NCBI GenBank assembly: GCA_039105265.1
Contig: JAPFFF010000003.1
Location: 1,240,001 to 1,304,000, forward strand
DNA: 64,000 nt
Direction of reading: 5' to 3'
Origin: Tritrichomonas musculus
Taxonomy: Eukaryota > Parabasalia > Tritrichomonadida > Tritrichomonadidae
Below are positions 36,953 through 44,225 of the stretch, piece by piece. The stretch's first letter is position 1, and each line of letters starts with the position of its first letter. Made by a program: the position numbers and the translations under genes. The notes under the pieces were generated by a model, which was not told the DNA's origin, did no database searches, and saw nothing but the letters and a program-made list of their open reading frames with translations.

Positions 36953-39010
36953 TTACTGATTAACTTGTGAACCAGCTGGGGATTCATCATCAACATATTC
37001 TAAACCGTTCAAACTTAATTTGAAATAGGTATCTCTTGTGAGCCATAATTGTGTTGGGGGTGGATGTACTGTACCTTCTTCGTTAACATTATAATATGTA
37101 TCATTTGGTCCTGTATATATTGGTTGACCATTTACTTGAACCTGAATGTTACCAAATCCACCATCCAAACCATCATAACAATAACAAGCAGATGAACGTT
37201 CAGTTTGAATATTGAAAACAAAGCTAGAAGCATCACTTAAAGTATTCTTGTAGCGAGCTCCGTTTGCATCATTCTTTGGCATAGTCATTGAGTCCTCAAA
37301 TTCTTTAGTGCATTGTAATGATATTGCATCAAGGTCTCCAGCGGTGAATTGATTCTCAAAGAATCTTGCACCAATTGTTGAAACATTTTCATCTGGGAAG
37401 TTCTTTCCGCCAATATTGAGATAACAATTTTGATATACTGGATTCTCGAAAACAGTGAGGTCATTATGATGCTTTGGAAACATAATTGACATTGTTGTAA
37501 CATTAATTAATGGAATATTCAATGTTGACTTAATTCCATTTGCAGCAGGAGCAATTGGGAATGAATGGTAATCAACTTTCTGAGATGGGATTATAATTCC
37601 TTCACGGAGAATATTTTCAATACCTCTGCGAGTAGATTCACATACACCATAACCTTGCATATTTGATTTACATAATGTGATTGTCATTCTGTTTACAGTT
37701 AATGTGGCTTTCTGTGATGAATATGTTTCGTTGAGAAGTTGAGATTTAGCATCATGATATTCATTAACAACTCTGAGAGCTGATTTTGCAACTGTTTTCT
37801 CAATTTGCCAAACATAATATTTTCCATCGTTGTGTTTCAAAGCTGGTTTTGTGTAATCAGGATTTGCCAAACAAATTTCTTCATCAGTTGCAGTTGGTTT
37901 GAGGTCTAATTTAGCAAATTCTTCTGCTGTATAACTGAAATACTTTGAAAGGTCTGTTGCAATATCATCATAAGTATATGAACCATCAGATCCAAAGTTA
38001 TATTGCTCACCAAGTCTGTATGTAAGTTTATATTTAATTGGTGCTGGAGTTGGTTCAGGAGTTGGGTCTGGGCCTGGTTCAGGAGTTGGCTCTGGGTCTG
38101 GTGTTGGAGATGGTGATGGGCCTGGTGTTGGAGATGGGTCTGGAGATGGAGTTCCAGGTCCTGGTATAATAGCTTCATTACCAATTTGTGTAAATTGATG
38201 TTTCAAGTGACCGCGAGCTTTAATTTCTTTCAATCGTTCTAATTCAGCAGATGTAACAGAATCATTATCTTCAAGATAAGCCTTTGTTTCAGCAACAGTA
38301 TAAGGGTCAATTGCTGCCCAAACTAATCCTGCAGGAGTTACTTGGAAACGGATTGATAAATCACCTATGATTCCATTTGGGAATAAATCGAAAGCTTGAA
38401 GGGCAAGTAAATCATCAAATGGAACGTTCAAATCAAATTCAACTTGTGATTTACCATCAGATTTGAATGAATTTAGGTTAACATAAGCACCAGCAACAGT
38501 TTGTGAATAATTTGAAACGTTTTCCCAAAGTGAATGAACAAATCTTCTTCGCTTTTTTTCAGTTTCTGGTTTGACAGCAGAGTATAAAAATCCTTCTCGA
38601 ACACATTCTTTTTGCTGATATCCAACATTTACATTATTATGAAGAATTTCCAATCTGTCGAATAATTGATTTGAAGATTTAAGTCCGACGAATAATTTGT
38701 AGAAGTTATTTGGGTCATCAATTTGTTGTAATTTAGCTAAATCAGTATTCAATTGTAAATCCAATTTGACATGAAATGTTAAGAATCCTTTATCAACATC
38801 AGATATGAAATGGTCTGGATGCGTTAAACTGATTTGAGAATATTGTCCTTGATGAAATGGTGCAGGTTGGTCATGACAATCAACAGTTCTGAATGAAAAT
38901 GAGCGTGTACCATCATTAGTATTAATCATTTCACGCATCTTATTAAATGTATCAAGAACGTTTTCTGCTTCAATTTTGTAATTATGTGCTCTTTCGTTGC
39001 GATACAACAT
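36953..39010 (-). CDS. Major capsid-like protein with proline-rich linker (Mav-2)
   Basis: From the ATG at 39010 the protein has 685 residues, within the range of Maverick double-jelly-roll capsid proteins. The first domain carries RSFSFRTVDCHDQPAP, VGLKSSNQLFDRLEI, REGFLYSAVKPE and PFDDLLALQAFDLFPNG. The second has SIMFPKHHNDLTVF, NPVYQNCYLNIGG, IGARFFENQF, EFEDSMTMPKND and TYFKLSLNGLEYV. Between them, at about residues 280-325, is a run of P, T, S, E and D with PTP and PEP repeats that Mav-1 lacks, followed by an inserted domain that both share. It is apparently unbroken here. The assignment is from homology between the two elements and beta-strand pattern. Confidence 0.8.
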   Translation of the reverse strand: MLYRNERAHNYKIEAENVLDTFNKMREMINTNDGTRSFSFRTVDCHDQPAPFHQGQYSQISLTHPDHFISDVDKGFLTFHVKLDLQLNTDLAKLQQIDDPNNFYKLFVGLKSSNQLFDRLEILHNNVNVGYQQKECVREGFLYSAVKPETEKKRRRFVHSLWENVSNYSQTVAGAYVNLNSFKSDGKSQVEFDLNVPFDDLLALQAFDLFPNGIIGDLSIRFQVTPAGLVWAAIDPYTVAETKAYLEDNDSVTSAELERLKEIKARGHLKHQFTQIGNEAIIPGPGTPSPDPSPTPGPSPSPTPDPEPTPEPGPDPTPEPTPAPIKYKLTYRLGEQYNFGSDGSYTYDDIATDLSKYFSYTAEEFAKLDLKPTATDEEICLANPDYTKPALKHNDGKYYVWQIEKTVAKSALRVVNEYHDAKSQLLNETYSSQKATLTVNRMTITLCKSNMQGYGVCESTRRGIENILREGIIIPSQKVDYHSFPIAPAANGIKSTLNIPLINVTTMSIMFPKHHNDLTVFENPVYQNCYLNIGGKNFPDENVSTIGARFFENQFTAGDLDAISLQCTKEFEDSMTMPKNDANGARYKNTLSDASSFVFNIQTERSSACYCYDGLDGGFGNIQVQVNGQPIYTGPNDTYYNVNEEGTVHPPPTQLWLTRDTYFKLSLNGLEYVDDESPAGSQVNQ

Positions 39011-39051
39011 TTGATAAACAAAAAAAGTACTATTATGGGTCTTTTTTCGTA

Positions 39052-39291
39052 ATGAAAACAATGGGTATCGGAATCTTCAAAAAAATGAAAAACGCTTTTA
39101 AATCTGTAGGCAATACAATTAAGAATGTTCCCAAAGTTGTTGAAGTTGGTAAAAGAGTAACTAATGCTGTAAAACCTGTTTTGGGTGAAATATCTCTTAT
39201 TGGTGATGCTGTTAGAGCAATTGATACAGGATTAAATTTTGCTGACAAAGGTCTTAAAATTGGTAAAAGTTTAATTGATGAAGTCGCGTAA
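39052..39291 (+). CDS. Small amphipathic capsid-associated protein (Mav-2)
   Basis: 79 residues starting at the ATG at 39052, 41 bp from the divergent capsid gene. It has an amphipathic N-terminal helix (GIFKKMKNAFKSVGNTIKN) and a hydrophobic middle (AVKPVLGEISLIGDAVRAI). It parallels the Mav-1 protein at 16801 in position and helix pattern. A membrane-active or core role like adenovirus pVI/pX is an analogy. The final codons and stop fall inside the first hairpin of the cluster that follows. Confidence 0.6.
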   Translation: MKTMGIGIFKKMKNAFKSVGNTIKNVPKVVEVGKRVTNAVKPVLGEISLIGDAVRAIDTGLNFADKGLKIGKSLIDEVA

Positions 39292-39375
39292 GCGCCTGAG
39301 AACATTTTGTGTTCGAAGTCACATAAGTGCCTGAGAGCACTTCGTGCCCGGCAATGAAATTGCAGACCTTTGTCC
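39281..39375. repeat. Dense cluster of mini-hairpins
   Basis: At least five hairpins occur in 95 bp: CGC-GTAA-GCG, GAACAT-TTT-GTGTTC (one wobble), CAC-ATAA-GTG, GCAC-TTC-GTGC and GCAAT-GAA-ATTGC. Two half-units starting GAAGTC and ending GCCTGAGA are direct repeats, and the differing bases within them keep the stem paired. The cluster lies between two plus-strand genes and could also act as a terminator. Confidence 0.7.
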
Positions 39376-39417
39376 GAAGTAGCATGAAAATGATTAAATT
39401 GTATTTTTTTATTTTAA

Positions 39418-39879
39418 ATGGATTTGAAAGTAATTAATGAAATAACTACTGAAATAAAGAATTTTAAATCAATTGAGGAATTCAATCTGTACTATCAGAA
39501 ACACAAAGATGATATGAACAACCAGACAACTCAATATCTAAATCGGGTTTACAAAATTATTACACCAGATGGTGTTGAATACAGAATCACAAAAAAGAAT
39601 TGTCAAAAAGAAGGTACAAAACGAGTTGGGGGAGATATATTTTTAAAGAAAGTTGTCAAAACTAATGAATTGAAAGAACTTGAACAAGATGTTATTAAAG
39701 CAGATATTGAGAATATTAAAAGTATGTTCTCACAAAATTTGTCAACATTTGATAACGAGATTAAAGATTTGAAACAAAGCTATGAACTCAAATTCACAGC
39801 ATTAGATAAAAAAATTGCTGAATTAACCAATACTGTAAATCAGATTGCCAAATATATTAATCAACTGATGTTGGATTAG
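39418..39879 (+). CDS. Conserved small coiled-coil Maverick protein (Mav-2)
   Basis: 153 residues, homologous to the Mav-1 gene at 17187. The shared head is (D)LKVINEI, FKSIEEFNLYYQKHKDDM and a Y.IT.K.C-type strand set. The C-terminal half is a long coiled coil (LKELEQDVIKADIENIKSM through KKIAELTNTVNQIAKY). It follows the amphipathic gene, as in Mav-1. Its start is preceded by a T-tract and TTTTAAATG. Confidence 0.7.
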   Translation: MDLKVINEITTEIKNFKSIEEFNLYYQKHKDDMNNQTTQYLNRVYKIITPDGVEYRITKKNCQKEGTKRVGGDIFLKKVVKTNELKELEQDVIKADIENIKSMFSQNLSTFDNEIKDLKQSYELKFTALDKKIAELTNTVNQIAKYINQLMLD

Positions 39880-39914
39880 ATTTCGCATCTCGCTCAAGCT
39901 AAAATATAAATATT

Positions 39915-40181
39915 TTAGATTTTATCGCATCGAGGGACAACTGAATGATTTAATGAATAAGTGTGAAAATTCAATTTTTTTGTTGTTGATACTTGAGGTT
40001 CATGTTGAATACTTCCTTTATCCTCGTATTTCTTAACAGTTGGTGCAGAATTAATTCTGGTACGTTCTTTTTGCATTTTAAGTTGTAATCTATCGTAGTG
40101 ATTCATTCTTTTATCATCGCGCACAAATTTGTACGAGTCAGCGAAGTTGCCATGAATGGTTCGTTTTTGTTCATAGGACAT
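39915..40181 (-). CDS. Small basic Mav-2 protein, unknown
   Basis: 88 residues, rich in K, R and H, with RDDKRMNHYDRLQLKMQKER forming a likely basic helix. No family recognised. It is divergent from the gene at 40197 with a 15-bp gap. Position near the ARILSSE gene and positive charge parallel the small basic gene at 9869 in Mav-1, but I see no clear sequence match. Confidence 0.5.
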   Translation of the reverse strand: MSYEQKRTIHGNFADSYKFVRDDKRMNHYDRLQLKMQKERTRINSAPTVKKYEDKGSIQHEPQVSTTKKLNFHTYSLNHSVVPRCDKI

Positions 40182-40196
40182 TTTTGCTTCGATTAA
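40182..40196. promoter_or_regulatory. 15-bp divergent start-codon gap
   Basis: TTTTGCTTCGATTAA separates the ATG at 40181 (minus) from the ATG at 40197 (plus). Confidence 0.5.
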
Positions 40197-40427
40197 ATGT
40201 CTGAATTAAACGAATATAAGAAGGAGATTCCTGAACTTAAACGTATCAAACGAACCCTCAAAGAAAAATGTTATGATTATAAGCAACATCTAAATAATGC
40301 CAAATCTGGAATGCTTGGTTCCAGTGGGCTTGCTGTTCGTGAATCATTGATTGAAGATATTAATTCATTAAAGGAAAAAGTAAAAAAATTGGAAAACGAA
40401 TTGAATGAATTAGCTAACAAGGATTGA
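40197..40427 (+). CDS. Small coiled-coil Mav-2 protein, unknown
   Basis: 76 residues. KKEIPELKRIKRTLKEKCYDYKQ and a C-terminal coiled coil (SLKEKVKKLENELNELANK) flank a short G/S-rich loop. The fold would be a helical hairpin. It precedes the ARILSSE gene on the same strand, as does the small basic gene in Mav-1 (9869). Function unknown. Confidence 0.55.
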   Translation: MSELNEYKKEIPELKRIKRTLKEKCYDYKQHLNNAKSGMLGSSGLAVRESLIEDINSLKEKVKKLENELNELANKD

Positions 40428-40457
40428 GTAATCTACGAATAAAGGTTTTTTTGGATT

Positions 40458-40491
40458 CGGCGCATAGCACCTCAGCCAAACTTTTAGTTTG
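40458..40491. repeat. Two mini-hairpins before the ARILSSE gene
   Basis: GGCGC-ATA-GCACC (one mismatched pair) and CAAACT-TTT-AGTTTG lie in the 71-bp gap between 40427 and the ATG at 40499. The second ends only 8 bp before that ATG, so it could affect its leader. Confidence 0.6.
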
Positions 40492-40498
40492 ATTGAAA

Positions 40499-41104
40499 AT
40501 GTCGCTTAACAAAGCAAGAATATTAAGTTCTGAAAATGATGCTTCTGTAAAACAGGAACAGAATACAAATGTTGAAATCAAAATCAAACCATCGAATTCA
40601 CAACCGGTTGGTCAACCAATTCCTCAACCTGTTTTTTATCCAAACGTTCAATCATTAAATCCTCAATCTCAAACAAGGGATGTAAATTTTACTATACCGG
40701 AGGAGAATTCTCAATATCAATTTCAACCTCCAACAAACAGTATTGTCCGAGACAAGGGAATCGTAGACCTAGGAAATGAAATTGAGGATTTGACTGTCAA
40801 GAACAAATTTTTAGAGACGCTTCTTTCAATTTATGAATTAAATCCACTTCGTGTAAATAATTACTTGGTTTGTCACTCAAATTCATTGATGGAATTAATT
40901 AAAATACTAACACATGCTGATAAAGTTGAACTTATTATTGATGAAGATTCTGGATGTACGGGATGTGTATCGAAGAATAAATATTTAGAAATTCAACGAA
41001 TTCTTGTCACAAAAGATGGTAAATCAAATGATTTGAAATATGGTTACAATGATGTTTATGCACAACTTGTTCGATATGGAATTTCACTTAAATTATGCAT
41101 TTAA
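40499..41104 (+). CDS. Conserved Maverick ARILSSE protein, unknown function (Mav-2)
   Basis: 201 residues from the ATG at 40499, which matches the start of the Mav-1 protein; the in-frame TTG six bases earlier is ignored. KARILSSEN and a KQEQNTN tract are followed by a P/Q/S/N-rich linker of about 70 residues (longer than in Mav-1). The ~100-residue domain has KNKFLETLLSIYELNPLRVN, YLVCHSNSLMELIKIL, THADKVEL, a CTGC pair, and LKYGYNDVYAQLVRYGISLK. Both elements keep it close to the small charged genes. The role is unknown. Confidence 0.75.
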   Translation: MSLNKARILSSENDASVKQEQNTNVEIKIKPSNSQPVGQPIPQPVFYPNVQSLNPQSQTRDVNFTIPEENSQYQFQPPTNSIVRDKGIVDLGNEIEDLTVKNKFLETLLSIYELNPLRVNNYLVCHSNSLMELIKILTHADKVELIIDEDSGCTGCVSKNKYLEIQRILVTKDGKSNDLKYGYNDVYAQLVRYGISLKLCI

Positions 41105-41114
41105 AATTATTCAA

Positions 41115-41246
41115 ATGATTTCTGAAATTCTTTTGGGAACTATTTTGGTTGTTCATGTTATTGAATTATGCGTTTTGATATCAATTTTCAAAGAAGATGA
41201 ACCCCCTGAACTCACAGAGGAGATGCGCTCGAAGCTTTACTCATAA
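41115..41246 (+). CDS. Tiny single-pass membrane protein (Mav-2)
   Basis: 43 residues from the ATG at 41115 in TTATTCAAATG context. It has one hydrophobic segment (LLGTILVVHVIELCVLISIF) and a charged C-terminal tail. It lies 10 bp after the ARILSSE gene and 3 bp before the ATPase gene. No Mav-1 counterpart is seen. The small size keeps confidence modest. Confidence 0.45.
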   Translation: MISEILLGTILVVHVIELCVLISIFKEDEPPELTEEMRSKLYS

Positions 41247-41249
41247 TAA

Positions 41250-42203
41250 ATGTTAAAACCCAGCAAATTTGATTACAAAACAATATTTTTTTCAGATACT
41301 TCTGACTATGATGATGACATAGATTTCGAACATTACGAAGAACATCAGTATATCAAGCCTGTCATGAATAAAGCGTTTGATATTGATTTTGAAATGAATC
41401 GAGCGTACAAAAAAAATGAATCAAAAATAATGTCAGAATCAATTCGTCCAATTGGTCCTGGAATCTATGCTAATTATAATTCTCTAAACATTATTGTTGG
41501 AGCTCAGGGTAAAGGTAAATCGCACATTGTATTAAGAGATATAATTCAAATATCTCGATTGAAGGAATCCAATGTACATCAAATTGTGTATATTAGCAAG
41601 AATGGAGTTATAAATGATTCTACATTTGAAGCTCAACGCGAATTGATAAATTTACCTGTGAAAGTTGTTTCCGACACAAATGCTGAAGCTTATTTGAAAG
41701 AATTGGATTTATGGAAGGAATTATATATTAAATATTCCAGCACAAGTAGGATTACAATTAATAATGAGAAGCTTGAAAAAATGTTTCAATTCCTTTCAAT
41801 TGACAAACTTGGTAAACCCAATGTGAGCTGCGAGCACTCGCTGCCTCCGACGAACGGAGGACCATTAAATACAATAATTCTGTGTGAAGACTTCATTAAA
41901 TCGAAATTGTTAAAATCTGCTTACTTCACAAATTACATAACTCAATTGAGACACAAGCATTCAATCGTTTATGTGAACGTTCAATTCTTCAAAGCAATTC
42001 CAACAGATTATAAGAACAATTGTACTTCATTCTTTATTTTCAATGGATTCTCAAGGCAAAAATTGAATTACATATATCAACAAGTTGTTATGCCAGTTGA
42101 ATTTGAAGATTTGTGGAGACAATATAATCGAATGAAGAATCATGATTTTGTTTTGGTGAATACACGTGAAGGAAGTATTGAATTTATAAGATTCAACCAG
42201 TAA
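41250..42203 (+). CDS. FtsK/HerA-like genome-packaging ATPase (Mav-2)
   Basis: 317 residues, homologous to the Mav-1 ATPase at 17555. An acidic N-terminal extension of about 60 residues precedes the domain. Walker A is IIVGAQGKGKSH (about 81-92). Walker B is TIILCEDFI (about 210-218). The later LRHKHSIVYVNVQFFKAIP and FFIFNGFSRQKLNYIYQQ match LRRCRHTNISYFLLIQGWKG and FPCFNRQQLHYIYSQ of Mav-1. A GC-rich hairpin pair (41830-41860) is embedded in frame in this gene, encoding CEHSLPPTNGG. Confidence 0.87.
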   Translation: MLKPSKFDYKTIFFSDTSDYDDDIDFEHYEEHQYIKPVMNKAFDIDFEMNRAYKKNESKIMSESIRPIGPGIYANYNSLNIIVGAQGKGKSHIVLRDIIQISRLKESNVHQIVYISKNGVINDSTFEAQRELINLPVKVVSDTNAEAYLKELDLWKELYIKYSSTSRITINNEKLEKMFQFLSIDKLGKPNVSCEHSLPPTNGGPLNTIILCEDFIKSKLLKSAYFTNYITQLRHKHSIVYVNVQFFKAIPTDYKNNCTSFFIFNGFSRQKLNYIYQQVVMPVEFEDLWRQYNRMKNHDFVLVNTREGSIEFIRFNQ

Positions 42204-42345
42204 GTACAAAAAAATATTTTTTTAATATACTCTGCTAATAAAATACCAACACCCACACTTAGGTGCGTCAGGCACGCAGCACCTTCCGCTAGGATAATAA
42301 ACACCAATATAAAACACTGTTAAATAGACAAAAAAAATATTCAAT
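42204..42345. other. Convergent gap with GC-rich hairpin
   Basis: AGGTGC (42261) and GCACCT (ending 42284) pair around an inner GCGT/ACGC stem. The hairpin lies between the 3' ends of the ATPase and the minus-strand gene at 42346, so it might act in transcript ending. Confidence 0.45.
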
Positions 42346-42807
42346 TTATTCGTCAAGAACAATATCTTGATGGTTTCCTTTAAATATTTGTGGTTCAGGT
42401 ATTTCATATTTCTCACGAAGTTTCAAAATCATTTCTTGATTTGATTTGTTAATTCGTTCAATTGAATAATTGTAAAACGAATGTTCTTTAAATGTTTGAA
42501 CATCTGTATTACCATTAACAAATTTTTCAAAAGAATTTATGTTAATCCTTCGTCGGAGATTTGATGTTAGAATTACATGTTCAAGATTCATATCTTTCAA
42601 TTGATTTGGATAAATTCGTGTGATTTTTTTGTCAACGTTTGTTAATGAAATGTATAACACACGAACAAGGTAAGTACCTTTTCCGATATTAATTGGAAAT
42701 CGTTCACAAAGTAATGTAAAATCACATTTTTGATATTCATCTGGATTTGGAAGTAATGAGATTAATGAATTGATGTATTCATATACTCGAAGGTTTGTTT
42801 TTGTCAT
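42346..42807 (-). CDS. Unrecognised Mav-2 protein
   Basis: 153 residues from the ATG at 42807, which follows the leader TTTTTTTCTACTATAAA shared with the next gene upstream. The protein is a mix of helix and strand, with INIGKGTYLVRVLYISLT, LKDMNLEHVILTSNLRRR and a helical C-terminal half. No family is recognised and Mav-1 has no counterpart. A longer in-frame extension to 42972 starts in AT-rich non-coding sequence and is rejected. Confidence 0.6.
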   Translation of the reverse strand: MTKTNLRVYEYINSLISLLPNPDEYQKCDFTLLCERFPINIGKGTYLVRVLYISLTNVDKKITRIYPNQLKDMNLEHVILTSNLRRRININSFEKFVNGNTDVQTFKEHSFYNYSIERINKSNQEMILKLREKYEIPEPQIFKGNHQDIVLDE

Positions 42808-42883
42808 TTTATAGTAGAAAAAAATTTGAAAATAAATTTTAAAAATTGAAATTGTGAAGAAATGACAAAAAAAATAAATTTGA

Positions 42884-43258
42884 TTAATTATGTAAATTGC
42901 TTTTAATAGAATGAAATTTGAGTTTAATTTCATCTCGCAGAGCTTGAGCTCGCAGAGCGAAATGTTCTTCATCTAAATAAGGTAATGGAACATTATCAAC
43001 AATTATTTCCATATTATCATCAATATTAAACTCAATATTATTAACATTAAACTCAAAATTAACATTATTGGTAATATCCCATTTAACCAAAACACCAAGA
43101 ATATCATCCCAATCATCATCATTATTATTATTATATTGATTCCAATCATCATCATCATCATCAGAATACAAATAATGAGAATCAGCTAGTATATTTAAAA
43201 TTTCTTCAGTAGTAAATTCAATATTATTGTTTGCAACTTGGTTATTATTTGTTGTCAT
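42884..43258 (-). CDS. Highly acidic Mav-2 protein, unknown
   Basis: 124 residues with a run of D residues (YSDDDDDDWNQYNNNNDDDW), then alternating N/E/I/V strands, then a helical tail (EHFALRAQALRDEIKLKF). The acidic stretch suits a DNA-mimic or histone-binding role, but that is speculation. The ATG lies after a TACTATAAAATG context shared with the gene at 42346. The 3' end of the frame runs into the second GCA-loop hairpin pair (42934-42961). Confidence 0.5.
   Translation of the reverse strand: MTTNNNQVANNNIEFTTEEILNILADSHYLYSDDDDDDWNQYNNNNDDDWDDILGVLVKWDITNNVNFEFNVNNIEFNIDDNMEIIVDNVPLPYLDEEHFALRAQALRDEIKLKFHSIKSNLHN
42934..42961. repeat. GCA-loop hairpin pair (copy 2)
   Basis: CTC-GCA-GAG and GCTC-GCA-GAGC repeat the arrangement at 36923 with about one base difference between. 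Here the copy lies inside the frame of the acidic protein gene. Confidence 0.7.
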
Positions 43259-43337
43259 TTTATAGTAGAAAAAAAATTAAAAAAAATTAAATTTGAAAAA
43301 TTAATTTTGAATTTGACAAAAAAATAATTTAATTGAT

Positions 43338-44117
43338 TTATTCTTGAAATTCATCAAAATAGGTTTCAATCATTTCATGTAAATCATCAAGTATTTCACG
43401 ATTAATTGTAATTGTATTTCCATTAATATTTGCTTCTGTTTCATCGAAGTTTTCACGAATAATGTTTTTAATATCCAAATTAATGGTCATTGAAATAGGA
43501 AGGTTCTCTCTAAAGAACCATCTTTCGTTTGGATTGTTATAATGTTGTTGAACTCTGTTAAAATAGTCTTTGTGTCGACGAATTAAATGAAGTTTCACGT
43601 TTGCATTATCATCAGGAATTTGTTCAAGCCAAATAAGGTATTTGTAATCATTTTCACGATTATTTGGAACAACTCGTGGAGTTAGATTGTCAATTTGATT
43701 TTGTTTTTCATTGAGTTGATTTTGTTTTTCATTGATTTGATTTTGTAATTGAATGCGTTGTTGATTAAAGTATGAATCAAGAAGTTTCATAATTCGCCAA
43801 GAATATGCTGGGGAACACCAGATAGCAATATGATTAACAAGTAATCGGTGAACATAATATCCTCTTAATTCACTTGAAAGATTTGGACGATTTTCATATA
43901 ATTTCTCGCTTGCGGAAATTTCCGCACGCCCATATTTAAGTAATTCTTTAGTTGTTTTGTTATCAAGCCAGTCATTTACACGTTTATCAGAGTTGCATGA
44001 ATCGATTATTGATTTGATTTGAAACATGTCATCAGATTTGGAATGAATGATTCGAAGTTGTTCGTTATATTGAATATATTCGTATTCATCATTGATTGGA
44101 GTAACAATTGTGTTCAT
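43338..44117 (-). CDS. KilA-N domain protein (Mav-2)
   Basis: 259 residues. The KilA-N domain (about 25-115) is recognised from FQIKSIIDSCNSDKRVNDWLDN, TTKELL and GYYVHRLLVNHIAIWCSPAYS. This DNA-binding domain is widespread in large DNA viruses and phages. A coiled coil with repeated NEKQNQL units follows (about 120-145). The C-terminal ~100 residues (YLIWLEQIPDDNANVKLHLIRRH..YFNRVQQHYN) resemble the DUF3627-like tail of poxvirus and mimivirus KilA-N proteins. It is probably a regulator. Mav-1 lacks it. A palindrome, TGCGGAAATTTCCGCA (43911-43926), is embedded in the frame. Confidence 0.82.
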   Translation of the reverse strand: MNTIVTPINDEYEYIQYNEQLRIIHSKSDDMFQIKSIIDSCNSDKRVNDWLDNKTTKELLKYGRAEISASEKLYENRPNLSSELRGYYVHRLLVNHIAIWCSPAYSWRIMKLLDSYFNQQRIQLQNQINEKQNQLNEKQNQIDNLTPRVVPNNRENDYKYLIWLEQIPDDNANVKLHLIRRHKDYFNRVQQHYNNPNERWFFRENLPISMTINLDIKNIIRENFDETEANINGNTITINREILDDLHEMIETYFDEFQE

Positions 44118-44225
44118 TTTTGAATAAGAAAAAAAATTAATAAAAAATTAAATTTGAAAAATTAATTTTGGAAAATCGTTTTAAAAAAAAATTTGATGGT
44201 ATGGGAATTCCCATATCTTCACATT

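Noticed and set aside
42808-42972. Longer N-terminal extension of the gene ending at 42346
   Set aside because: The added part reads as hydrophobic AT-rich non-coding translation and overlaps the acidic gene; the ATG at 42807 shares the leader of its neighbour.
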